Source of the DNA: Ailurus styani
Lineage: Eukaryota > Chordata > Mammalia > Carnivora > Ailuridae
DNA: 64,000 nucleotides
Direction: 5' to 3'
Assembly: GCA_002007465.1 (NCBI GenBank)
Contig: LNAC01000350.1
Span: forward strand, 1,750,828 to 1,814,827
Numbering within the stretch: the first letter of the stretch is position 1; the number at the start of each line of letters is the position of its first letter. The translations under genes were made by a program, and so were the position numbers. A model generated the notes under the pieces. It made no database searches and had not been told where the DNA came from. It saw only the letters and a list, made by a program, of their open reading frames with translations. Positions 46,601 through 57,545 of the stretch are shown piece after piece.

Positions 46601-49335
46601 GACAATATTAAGGGGAAAAAAAGAAATATTGACTTATGTCATCAGAGGAGTAATGTTCCAACCTACATAAAAGTAGTATAGAACATGATAAGTTTCCCTC
46701 CCTCCCCCCCCGAAAGTAGATCGTCATGAGCAAGAAAATTCTTATAAGATCTGGAGACCTAATATAGCTTTAAGATAAAATCCTTCTAACTACAGAATTT
46801 TTTTTTCCAAATTGGATGAATAGATTCAATATACTTTTTGTGGTCACTGGTTTTGGTTTTGGTTTTGTTTTGTTTTACTTCGTTGTATAGATAAAAGATA
46901 AATTGATAGGCACTACTGAAAACCGTAGTATCAGTAGAGAACCCAACTTTGTAAGAGTGAGTCTTCTACAACAGAAGGTAGTGCCTTCAAACAGATGTTA
47001 GATCTCTCCTGGCAGTGAGAACTTCAAAGCTGAATAAAACTTACAAAGAGTGGAATGTGGCATCAGCAAAGTCATTCAACTGCTAGGCATACCGTATGTT
47101 TACTCGCAAAATAGAGATTATATATCAGGCAATACAGCACAAAACCTTGAAGGGCTTCATTATTGCTTTTGATTTTGCTGATTGCTTATTAACTGACTCT
47201 TCAGCCACCTGGTTGTTCTAAATGAAAAGAATCCACTTGTATTCTAACTGATTATTGGCACAGTGATTGAAAGAGGGAATCATTCCAAAAATGTGTTTAG
47301 TATGCCCTTGACCATGTGAGAAGCAACCAATAAGGAGGATAGCTTGCTGAATAGAGCCCATTACACTTGATACATTGGCAAATAACTGCAAATTGAAAGA
47401 TTGCAAACTAATACAATGACTACAAGGACACTCTAATGAAGCATTTCTTATATTTAACTTCTCAATGGACATAAATATGGAGATCATGCTGTGAGTATTT
47501 GACACGTGTACCTCTCCTGGAATTCTACTTAAAATAATTTCAATTTTAACCACCACAAAAAAATATTATTTTTACTTTAGCTAACATACCTAAAATTTAG
47601 CTAGCATGCCTTACCTAAGGCATTCATAAGTATCCTAGTGATTCTGATAAACTACATCCTTTTAATGTTTAAATACTTTTCAGACAAAAGCTTGGATATA
47701 ATGAATAGCCCTGAGTGATTTCTTATATATCTTTATTCTAGCAGTACTCTTGTGTCCCTAATATATGGTTTTCTTGTCATTTAATTATATGCCTGGGTTG
47801 TTAAAATTTTTCTCATATCCACAACTAACTTTCTTTCTGTGAGGAAATACAGTCAGATTATTGCTGGAGCATTGTCAAGGACATTAACATCATTCCCATG
47901 TTTTGCTTTCTACCAACACTTTTCATATACAGCGATGGAGGACAAGGAGGCAAGCATTGAGATAGCAGTTTTGTGTGGTAATTGATTGTATGGTAATCTC
48001 CACATAACCCAGTTTTAATGGTCCTAATCTCTTCCTAGTGAAACAGGCACTCCATTTATATGTAGGTCCTCAATTCTTTTTTTTAGGTCCATGGTGCCTG
48101 GTAATTGTTCAAAGTTAATGGTCTCAATGTAGAAAATTATCTCAATGAATCATCTCAATTCTAATAGGTCAACTATGACTAGATAGTGTTGCACTTCCTA
48201 CAAATGCAGATTTAATGTTGCCAAATGGCAGTCTTCCCAATAGTGTACCCTCTGCCAGCAGAGGGACATGTCAAGTCATTGACTAAATTATCATTCTTAT
48301 ATAACCTTTACTTTTAAGCTATAGTCATCCTTCTTTCTGTTGAGAAATTAGCCTTAAAAATGAAAAAAAAGAGGTTTAAGAAAGCACAAATGCATTTTAG
48401 ATCCTTCTTATTCTGTGTTTCTCTACAGGCCTTGCAAGTTTTCAAAAATTGTCAGAGCTAACACATAAGTTCTAGTGTAAAATAAAATCTCCTTAGGAGA
48501 AGAATATAAGGTACTTTTTAACCATATATCTTTCAGAAAGCCCCATATTTAAAATACAGATAGCATTCTAAAAGTATAGTAATTTTATAGGCTTGGGAAT
48601 AAAAGGCTATAAGAGAATGTCAAACTGCAGGTCTCAAAGTGTCATTGAAATGAAATATGATGGATTATTCCTGTCAGGATACTAGAATCTATATTCTTCT
48701 TTTAGTGAATTCATACTTTCAAAGTCAAGCAATCAGGCTTCCATAAATGTCTTCAGTGTTTAAAGGTGGACACAGTTCAACTGAGAGCAACAATTTTGCG
48801 TCATCTGCCTTTAGATACAAGAAATTTAACAGTATACTTCTGTTAACTGAATGTACAACTGTTAGGGAGATGACCTGGATACTAGATATTAGATAAATCT
48901 AGATATTAGATATTGGATAAATAAAACTAGATATTAGATAAATCTGTTTTTCCATGGTTATAATTGATTTGTTAGAGGAGGTTTAGTCATGTGACATCTT
49001 AGTTTTCCTCCAGAAATTTTCATTTCTTACTGAGGATTATAATTGCATTGCTACTTAGCATTTGTAAGATTATGTTTTTTTCAAAGTTCATATAAAACAG
49101 AAGGTTGATTTCCCCCCTTATTTTCAGTTATCATTTCCTAAAGTTGCAGTGGAAGAAAAAGTAATTACATATGTGTTTTACACAAAATAATGAATTGAGG
49201 AGATAGGCTAAGGAACCAATTGGCTTTTCAAAGTTTTTTAATAAAGTAAAGGGTTATAAATACATAAATTAAAACTTTTGTAGGCAGGGAATGAATCTGT
49301 TTTACTATTGAAATTTATCTATGTGCTGTTTCAAC
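43641..49335. other. Large unique AT-rich block, no recognised gene
   Basis: Nearly 5.7 kb with no SINE and no L1 that I can recognise, the longest such stretch in the window. The largest open frame outside repeats is here (47218-47556, minus, 112 codons) and has no domain I recognise. A TTTTGG-type run lies at about 46850-46877. If conserved regulatory DNA exists in this window, this is the likeliest place. Confidence 0.5.
48255..48267 (+). promoter_or_regulatory. CTCF-like motif
   Basis: The 13-mer ccagcagagggac fits the core of the vertebrate CTCF motif (CCASYAGRKGGC-like), preceded by 'accctctg'. A motif match alone is weak evidence; occupancy cannot be inferred. Confidence 0.25.
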
Positions 49336-49465
49336 CTTTAATTGCCTGCATTGTTCATTCATTCATTCATAAAGTCAACAAATATTTATTTAATGATCAC
49401 TATGTGACAGGAACTGGGCTATGTTAATGAACAGAACAGACAGTATTCTTGCCCTAATAGACCTT
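49336..49465 (-). mobile_element. L2 3' end
   Basis: The reverse complement of the L2 terminus: 'attcattcattcataaagtcaacaaatatttatt', 'gatcactatgtgacaggaactgggct', 'ttgccctaatagaccttaaaattg'. The ATTC copies at its edge are the L2 terminal repeat. Confidence 0.7.
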
Positions 49466-49900
49466 AAAATTGAGGAATCAGATTTATTCCAAAAAGGAAG
49501 GCTTCTCACATACCCTGCACTTCCAATAGGGGTCGCTTCATATCGCTCTCTTCACCTCTACAAAGTGTTTGAAGATTCAGCACACTAAAACCAAAACCTG
49601 TTTTTCAATTGTTGATGTTTGAGACTTGGGTTTTTAATGCATACATTTCTACTCTAAAAGAAAATAAGAATAGGATCTCTGAGAGTATGAAGAAGAAACC
49701 TAGAATGAAATAATATAAGGGAGAAGAACACATGGGAGGTCTAGCAAATGGGGTCTGAGAAATCAGAGTCAAAAGAGAGTCCAGTATGTGATGGTTCCAG
49801 AACCTCATCAGCTAAGAACTTGGGAGGAGTAGCCATTCATCTGTACCCAGGACTTAACTTTTCAGCTTTCCTCTAAGAATGCTATAGGAACAATCTTTTC
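49466..49900. other. Unassigned stretch
   Basis: No gene or repeat that I can name. Confidence 0.5.
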
Positions 49901-49902
49901 TT

Positions 49903-50040
49903 TCTTTTTTTTTTAATTTACTTATTCCTTTGAGAGAGAGTATGGCAGGGAGGGGCAGAGGGAGAGAAAGTCTTAAGCAGGTTCTGCACTGAGCATAGAG
50001 CCTGATGCAGGGCTCTAATAACCTTGAGATCATGATGCAT
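49903..50040 (-). mobile_element. CAN-SINE missing its head
   Basis: A minus-strand SINE with T-run, 'gagagagagtatggcagggaggggcagagg', and body up to 'ccttgagatcatgatgca', where it stops. The tRNA-like head is absent. It is followed by a CT-rich segment (about 50050-50115). Confidence 0.88.
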
Positions 50041-50153
50041 TTTTTAAATCTCTTCTCCTCTCCTCTCCCCACCTATCCCTTTACCTCTGTCTCCCTACCT
50101 CCTCTCTTTCCCTCTTATGTACACACAAATATTTTTCTCAGAAGTACTTTTAA

Positions 50154-50373
50154 AAGTATTTAGTTTATGGGGCACCTGGGTGGCTCAATTAAGCAGCCAT
50201 CTTCGGCTAAGGTCATAATCCCTGGGTCCTGGGATTCAGCCCCACATCAGGCTCCCTGTTTAGCTGGGAGCTTGCTTCTCCCTCTCTCTCTGCCTGCTGC
50301 TCCCCCTGCTTGTGCTCTCTTGTGCTCTTTCTCTGTGTCAAATAAATAAATCTTAAAAAAAAGTGTTTAGTTT
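50154..50373 (+). mobile_element. CAN-SINE with imperfect 13-bp TSD
   Basis: A plus-strand SINE with a head carrying a deletion ('gtggctcaattaagcag', missing the bases between CTCA and TTAAG). The flanks aagtatttagttt (50154-50166) and aagtgtttagttt (50361-50373) differ by one base. Confidence 0.9.
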
Positions 50374-50444
50374 GAAAATATAATATCCAAGGAACAAAAT
50401 TACAGACCATCAAATATATTGTGAATCTATCATCCTTTAAATAA

Positions 50445-50486
50445 AGTATGTGTGTGCGTGTATGTGTATGTATATGTATGTGTGTA

Positions 50487-50528
<42 letters not shown>
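50445..50528. repeat. (TG)n/(TATG)n microsatellite
   Basis: About 80 bases of TG with TATG interruptions on the left and purer TG on the right. It is not inside an L1. Confidence 0.95.
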
Positions 50529-50699
50529 GCTCTTTGGTTGACAGGACAGAAGACCTTTGGTTTTGGTTCAGTTTCTGTACTATATTTGAATAAGCAACAG
50601 AACCAAAAAGTGATGTCTCTGTCCAGAAGACCTACTAGGGTGAGTGTCTGGACTTTACTATAGAGTCTTGTCACTTAAAGTATGGCTTATGGATCTCCA

Positions 50700-51127
50700 C
50701 TGGTTGTAGAACAAATAATGATGCTTCAAAGATACCTATGTGTAATCCTGAGAGTCTGTGAGTAAGTTATATGACATGGCAAAAAAGATTTCATAGATGT
50801 AATTAAATTAGGATCCTGCATTATCCTGAAAGACCCAATATAATCATAAGGATTTTTACAAGAGGAAGGCTTGATTATCAGAGAATTGGGATATGACTAT
50901 GGAAGCAGAGGTAGTTGGGATGGGAGGCCATGAGCAAAGGAATGCAAACAGAAGCTGGAAAGGGCAAGTTAACAGATATAGCCTCAAAGCCTCCAGAAGG
51001 AATACAAACATCTGCAAACATTATTGAAACTGATTTCTGATATCTAGAACTGTGAATAAAAGTTTGTATTATTTTAATCCAGTATGTTTGTGGGAATGAA
51101 CTACAGCAGCAATAGAAAACTAATATG
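50700..51127 (+). mobile_element. MLT1-like MaLR LTR
   Basis: The plus-strand sequence follows an MLT1-type LTR: 'tatgacatggcaaaaaagatttcatagatgtaattaaattagg', 'attatcctgaaagacccaatataatcataagg', 'ggccatgagcaaaggaatgcaaacagaagctgg', 'gcctccagaaggaatacaaac', ending 'gcaatagaaaactaatat'. Solo and non-coding. Ancient by divergence. Confidence 0.82.
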
Positions 51128-51149
51128 CCCACCTTGGAATTGATTAAAA

Positions 51150-51252
51150 ATGTCTCAAACCCCACTCCAGATTTGCTAAATAAGAGTCTGCATTTTAATA
51201 AGCTATCTAGTTAATTCATATGCATGTTAAAGTTTGAGAAGCACTACTTAGC
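51150..51252 (+). mobile_element. MER5A-like hAT fragment
   Basis: One end of a MER5-type non-autonomous hAT element: 'aagagtctgcattttaataagct', 'ttcatatgcatgttaaagtttgagaagcacta'. The order matches the 3' part of MER5A. Confidence 0.7.
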
Positions 51253-52014
51253 TTTATAATCTTTTTAAAACTTATTCACCTATCCAAGCAAAAGACTTAT
51301 TTCATCATATTAACCAGTTACCAATTTATTAAAACTTTTGTCATGACACAGTAAAGCCATTTAAGATCAATGAGAAAATTACTGATCCAAGTGTTTCTTC
51401 TGTTTGCAGATCCAAAGTACTTATTTTGATTTCCTTACTATCTTGGATACATGGGAAATTTTTAACTGAATTAAATAACAGGAATCTACAGAATATGAAC
51501 AAAAAGGAAAAAAAGCCTGTTAAACATTCAGATGTTTCATCTACAGAGCCAGATACCTAATTAGCTAGATTTTTTTTTCTCTTTGGATTCAGATGTTTTG
51601 TCATAGTTACAGTTTAACTTAATAGGCAGCTCTTATCCTCTTTTGTTTCAAACTACTAAGGAAGAATTACATCCCTGTAATAGAAGATGATCTCTAGTAT
51701 TGACTTTATCACAAGACAAGTAGTTAATTCTCAGTAAATACTCACTGGCAATAACAAAACCATAATTAAATTGTAACTACCTTTGACTGTATTTGTACCT
51801 GGAGTAAGTGTTTAGCCAGGCATTTTTACTATCTGGCCCTCATATTTGGCAGTCACAACTATGAAACAACATGGCAGTAAGCAGTGACTTCAAATAACAA
51901 TTAGTTTGACATAAGAATCTTCTTCTGAATATCAAATTATGTGTCAAAACATATTCTTTTATTCAGGGATAATTTTTATCCCTTCCCTTCATAGACTATA
52001 TAGGTATAATTGAT
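51253..52014. other. Unique AT-rich stretch
   Basis: No gene or repeat that I can name with confidence. Confidence 0.5.
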
Positions 52015-52261
52015 AAAGTGCACATATGTTTTTTTTTAAGATTTTATTTTATTTTTTTATTTGATACAGAGAGAGAGATTACAAGTTACTAGGCAGAGAG
52101 GCAGGCAGAGAGACAGGGAGAGGAGGAAGCAGGCTCCCCGCTGAGCAGAGAGCCCCATGCGGGCCTTGATCCCAGGACGCTGAGATCATGACCTGAGCCG
52201 AAAGCAGAGAGAGGCTTTAACCCACTGAGCCACCCAGGCACCCACAAAGTGCACATATGTT
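52015..52261 (-). mobile_element. CAN-SINE, young, perfect 16-bp TSD
   Basis: A minus-strand SINE with small private insertions ('acaagttactaggcag' and a repeated 'gagaga' before the head). The TSD aaagtgcacatatgtt stands at 52015-52030 and 52246-52261, perfect. Confidence 0.96.
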
Positions 52262-53660
52262 AAGTATACAATGGGTATGCTTTAAAGAGTATATACTCAT
52301 GTAGCTATCACCAAATCCAAAATCAAGATGAGCCTATATCCATCACTCCCAAATTTTCCTTGTGTCTTTTTGTAATCCCCTGATTGATTACCTCAACCCC
52401 TTATCCTTAGGCAAATTCTGATCTGTTTTTCTGCCACTATAGTTATTTCTGTCACTAAAGACTTAGTTTCCATTTTTTTAGAATTTTATGTGAATGTAGT
52501 CACGCACAATGCACTTTTTATTAGCTTCCTTTTTCTCAAAATAATTAAGATTCATCTATGTTGTTGCTCATGTCCAGAGTTCAGTTTTACTCCTGGGCAG
52601 CATTCCAGTGTATGTACATGCCACAATTTATTTATTTATTTATTATTTATTTATTTTTTTAATTTATATATTTTATTTTTCAATATGCCACAATTTATTT
52701 ATTCATTCACCTTTTGATGGATATTTGAGTTGTTTCCAGATTCGTGCCATTGCAAATAAACTTGTGATGAATATTTATGCACAAGTGTTTGTATGGTTAT
52801 ATGTTTCCAGGTCCCTTGTGTAAATACCTAAGAGCCAAAAATCTAGGTCATATGTTAATTACAAGTCTAATTTTTAAAGAAAATAACCAAGGGTTTACAA
52901 AGTGTTGCGGCATTTTCCATTTCCACAAACAGTTCTTTGACAACCTTACCAACATTTGGTATTGTTAGTCTTCTTTTTTTTATTTTAGGTATATTAATAA
53001 ATATGTAGTTGTATTGCATTGTAGTTACTATTTACATTTCCCTAAATACTGATATTTGGCATCTTTTCATATGCTTACTTGCCATCACACATCTTCTTTG
53101 GTGAACTATCAAAGTACTTTGTCTGTTTTTAAATTGGGATGTTTTCTATAATTGATTCTTGAATCCCTCTTTATATATTCTAAATATAAATCCTTTATCA
53201 AATTATATTATTTTCAAAATTTTGCCAGATTGGCATTCTGTCGTTTCATTCTTTTAAATATATCTTTTGCATAACATGCAAATTAATTTTAAGGAAGCCC
53301 AATTTATCATTTTTTAAATTTATTTTGCTTATTGTATCATATCAAAGAGATTTTTTGCCTACTTGTTCAATTGGTTATAAAGAATTTGTTTTTTTCTCCA
53401 GAAAAAGTTATAGTTATAGTTTTAGGTTTTACATTTAAAATTATGATGTATGTATATATATATGTGTGTGTATATACATATATCTTAAGATTCATATATA
53501 TCTTAAATATATAATGTATATCTTATGTATATTTATATGCATATTTAATTAATATTGGTGTATAGCACAAAGCATGGATTAAAATTTTTATTGGTTATTT
53601 AATTTTTCTAGCATTGTCTATCAAAACAGTTATTCTTTCTTCACTGAATTGTCTTAGTAC
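52262..53660 (-). mobile_element. Ancient L1 3' end
   Basis: The reverse complement of an old L1M-type element: 3' UTR ('agtatatactcatgtagctatcacc', 'attttatgtgaatgtagtc'), then ORF2 C-terminal segments ('gatggatatttgagttgtttcc', 'cctaagagccaaaaatc', 'gaatccctctttatatattc'). It begins before the SINE at 52031 and ends near 53660. A TTTA-rich run at 52627-52672 expands the 'ccacaatttatt' motif, and a TATG tract sits at about 53450-53480. Confidence 0.78.
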
Positions 53661-53689
53661 CTATGTTAGGACTCTCTAGAGAAAAAGAA

Positions 53690-53955
53690 CCAATGGGATG
53701 AATTTCAGGTGTAAAATATAGTGATTGCACAATTCCATACATCACCCAGGGCCCATCACAACAAGTGCATTTTTTAATCCCATCTCCTGTTTTAACCATC
53801 CCCCCTACCCACCTCCCCTTTGATAACCATCAGTTTGTTCTCAATAGTTAAAAATCTGTTTCTTGGTTTGCCTCTTTTTTCCTTTTGCTCATTGGTTTTG
53901 TTTCTTAAATTCCACATACGAGTAAAATCCTCTGGTATTTGTTTTTCTCTTTTTT
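53690..53955 (-). mobile_element. L1 3' UTR, downstream half of a split L1
   Basis: Carnivore L1 3' UTR in reverse: 'aggtgtaaaatatagtgattgcac', 'catcacccagggcccatcacaac', 'tgataaccatcagtttgttctc', 'aaattccacatacgagt', ending 'tatttgtttttctctt'. The same element resumes at about 57545 with 'gtctgacttacttatttcactcag', which directly follows in the L1 consensus. Confidence 0.88.
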
Positions 53956-55415
53956 ATGCTGAAAATACACCATTTATTTATATTTATTTTTGTTTTATTT
54001 TTTCAGTGATCCAAGATTCATTGTTTATGCACCAAACCCCAGTGCTCCATGCAATACATGCCCTCCTTTAATACCCACCAGGCTACCCACCTCTCATCCA
54101 CCCCCATAACCCTCAGTGTTTCTCAGAATCCACAGTCTCTCATCTTTCATCTCTCCCTCTAATTTACCCCAATTTACTTTTCCATTCCTTCTCCTAATGT
54201 TCTCCATTTTATTCATTATGTTCCACAAGTAAGTGAGACCATATGATAATTGACTTTCTCTGGTTGACTTATTTCACTCAGCATAATCTCCTCCAGTCCC
54301 ATCCATGTTTATACAAAAGTTGGGTATTCATCCTTTCTGATGGCTGTGTAATATTCCATTGTATATATGAACCACATCTTCTTTATCCATCTGCCTGTTG
54401 AAGGGCATCTTGGCTCTTTCCACAGTTTGGTGATTGTGGACATTGCTGCTATGAACATTGGGGTGCATATGGCCCTTCTTTTCACTACATCTGTATCTTT
54501 GGGTTAAATACCCAGTAGTGCAATTGCAGGGTCATAGGGTATAACTATTTTTAAATTTTTGAGAAATCTCCACACCAAAGTGGCTGCAGCAACTTGCATT
54601 CCCACCAACAGTGAGTGTTCCCCTTTCTCCACATCCTCTCCAACACTTGTTGTTTACTGTCCATAAGAGGTTACTGCCTATGTTCTCCTCTAGGATTTTG
54701 ATAGATTCCTGCCTCACGCTGAGGTCTTTCATCCATTTCATTTGTGTATGGTGTGAGAGAATGGTTGAGTTTTATTCTTCTAGTCCAATTTTCCCAGCAC
54801 CATTTATTGAAGAGACTGTCTTTTTTTCTGCTGGATATTTTTTCCTGCTTTGTCAAAGATTATTTGACCATAGAGTTGAGGGTCCATATCTGGACTCTCT
54901 ACTCTGTTGCATTGGTCTATGAATCTGTTTTTGTGTCAGTACCATGCTGTCTTGGTAATGATCACCGCTTTGTAGTAAAGCTTGAAATAAGGCAACGTGA
55001 TGACCCCAGCTTTGTTTTTCTTTTTCAACATTTCCTTAGTGATTTGGGGTCTTTTCTGGTTCCATACAAATTTTAGGATTGTTTGTTCCAGCACTTTGAA
55101 AAATGCCAGTGGGATTTTGATCAGGATGGCACTGAAAGTATAGATTGCTCTGGGCACTATAGACATTTTAACAATGTTTATTCTTCCAATCCATGACCAT
55201 GGAATGCTTTTCTACCTTTTTGTGTCTTCTTCAATTTCTTCCATAAGTGTTAAGTAGTTCCTAGAGTATAGATCCTTTACCTCTTTGGTTAGATTTATTC
55301 CAAGGTGTCTTATGGTTCTTGGTGCTATAGTAAATGGAATCAATTCTCAAATTTTCCTCTAGTACTATGTTGAACAGCAGTGGTGAGAGTGGGCATCTTT
55401 GTCATATTCCTGATC

Positions 55416-55631
55416 TCAGTGGGAAGGCTGTCGGTTTTTCCCCATTGAGAATGATATTCGCTGTGGTTTTTCATAGACAGATTTTATGAAGTTGAACAAT
55501 GTTCCCTCTATCCCTATACTTTGAAGAGTTTTAATCAGGAACGGATGCTGTCTTTTGTCAAATGCTTTTTCTGCATCAATTGAGAGGACCATGTGGGTCT
55601 TCTCAATTCTCTTATTGATCTGTTCTATCAC
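55416..55631 (-). pseudogene. L1 ORF2 reverse transcriptase fragment
   Basis: A 71-codon open stretch holding [20 protein letters not shown] and GIEGTLFN. The SIDAEKAFD block carries the first catalytic aspartate of the RT palm. The matching F-A-D-D block that should follow downstream has been removed by the deletion near 55355. Confidence 0.9.
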
Positions 55632-56656
55632 ATTGATTGATTTGCCAATGTTGAGCTACGTGGATAATCTTTTTAATGTGCTGTTAGACCCTGTTAGCTA
55701 GGATCTTGTTAAGATCCATATTGGATCCATATGGATCCAATAGGATTCATATTCATCAGGGATATTGGTCTGAAATTCTCCTTTTTGATGGGGTCTTTGC
55801 CTGATTTGGCGATCAAGGTGATGCTGGCTTCATAGAAAAAGTCTAGAAGTTTTCCCTCTGTTTCTATTTTCTGAAACAGCTTCAGGAGGATAGGTATTAT
55901 TTCTTCTTTGAATGTTTGCTAGAATTCCCCAGGGAATCTGTCAGGTCCTGTACTCTTGTTTTTTGGGAGGTTTTTGATCACTGCTTCAATCTCGTTACTA
56001 GATATTGGTCTATTCAGGTTGTCAATTTCTTTCTATTTCAGTCTTGGAAGTTTATAGGTTTCCAGGAATGTACCTATTTCTTTTAGGTTGCTTAACTTAT
56101 TGGCATATAACTGTTGATAATAATTTCTGATGATTGTTTCTATTTCCTTGGTGTTAGTCGTGATCTCTCCCTTTTCATTCATAATTTTATTAACTTGGGT
56201 CCTCTCTCTTTTCTTTTGGATTAGTTTGGCTAGTGGTTTATCAACCTTATTAATTCTTTCAAAGAACCAGCCTCTAGTTTCATTGATGTGTTCTACTGTA
56301 TCTCTAGTTTCTATCTCATTGATCTCTGCTCTAATATTAATCATTTTCCTTCTTATGTGTGGGGTTGGCTTAATTTGTTGTTGATTTTCCAGTTCTTTAA
56401 GATGTAAAGAAAGTTGATGTATTCAGGATTTTGAATTTTTTTGAGTGAGGCTTGGATGGCTATGTATTTCCCCTTTAGGACAGCCTTTGCCATATCCCAT
56501 TGGTTTTGGAGTGATGTGTCTTCATTCTCATTGGTTTTCATGAATTGTTTAAGTTCTTTGATTTCCTGGTTGATCCAAACATTCTTGAACAGGATGATTT
56601 TTAGCTTCCAAGTGTTTGAATTTCTTCCAACTTTTTCTTGTGGTTGAGTTCAAGTT

Positions 56657-56959
56657 TCAAAGCACTGTGGTCTGAGAATATGCAGGGAATAATCTCAATC
56701 TTTTGTTATCGGTTGAGCCCTGATTTGTGACCAGTATGTGGTCTATTCTGGAGAAAGTTCCATGTGTGCTTGAGAAGAATGTGTATTCTGTTGTTTTAGG
56801 GTGGAAAGTTCTGTATTTATCTATGGGGTCCATCTGGTCCAATGTGTCATTCAGAGCTCTTCTTGTTGTTTTGTTGTTGTTGATGATGATTTTCTGCTTA
56901 GATGATCTGTCTATTGCTGAGAGTGGCATGTTAAGATCTCCTACAATTAATGTATTCAT
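56657..56959 (-). pseudogene. L1 ORF2 endonuclease fragment
   Basis: An open stretch of 100 codons from the apurinic/apyrimidinic-type endonuclease that nicks target DNA for L1. It contains VGDLNMPLSAIDRSS (the GDFN.PLS..DRSS block) and FSRIDHIL (the S.IDHI block before the catalytic histidine region). It lies inside the L1 at 53956-57545. Frames before and after are interrupted, so it is a relic, not a gene. Confidence 0.9.
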
Positions 56960-57545
56960 ATCAATATGACTTTTTTGTTTAACAGCTGGCTTATGTAGTT
57001 GGCTGCTCCCATGTTGGGGGCATAAATATTTACAATTGTTAGCTCTTCTTGGTCAATAGACCCTCTAAGAATGATGTAATGTCCTTCTGTATCTCTTACT
57101 ACAGTCTTTAGCTTAAAATCTTATTTATCTGATATGAGAATCACTACTCCAGCACTTATTGAGGCCCACTGGCATGAAAGATGGTTCTCCATCTCTTCAC
57201 TTTCAGTTTGGATGTATCTTTAGGTTCAAAAATGTGTCTCTTGTAGACAGCATATGGACGGGTCCTGTCATTTTATCCAGTCTGCAACCCTATGCCTTTT
57301 TATGGGAGCATTTAGGCCATTCATGTTGAGAGTGATTATTGAAAGGTAAGTTTTTATTGACATCATGTTGCCTGTGAGGTCCTTGTTTCTATACATTGTC
57401 TATGTAGCTTTCTGTTTTATGTCACTCTGGGTTCTTTCTTTTGTTATAGACCCCCCTTAGTATTTCTTGTAGTGTTGGCTTGGTGGTCATGTAATCTTTT
57501 AGACCTTCTCAGTCTTGGGAGCTCTTTTCTATCCATCCATTCTGA

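Larger units (their letters stand above)
53956..57545 (-). mobile_element. L1 with ORF2 endonuclease and RT remnants, inserted in an L1
   Basis: The reverse complement of a 5'-truncated L1 of about 3.6 kb: T-rich tail at 53975-54004, 3' UTR, ORF2, and a short stretch upstream of ORF2 (57370-57540). The endonuclease N-terminus reads L-N-M-N-G-L-N-A-P-I-K-R-H near 57325, with the catalytic Q-E-T-H motif near 57240 and S-R-I-D-H-I-L near 56735. RT blocks follow at 55416-55631 (SIDAEKAFD). There are two internal deletions: about 54660, and about 55355, where the segment containing the F-A-D-D active site is gone. There are many stops, so it cannot move. Confidence 0.92.

Noticed and set aside
50213..50674. 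153-codon minus-strand open frame, the longest in the window
   Set aside because: It runs through a (TG)n microsatellite (Thr-His repeats) and into a SINE, so it is an artefact of repeats.
56130..56384. Plus-strand frames rich in Leu/Val/Ile that look like membrane proteins (also 54744-55076 and 56727-56969)
   Set aside because: They are antisense translations of L1 ORF2, whose Lys/Asn-rich codons read as hydrophobic residues on the other strand.
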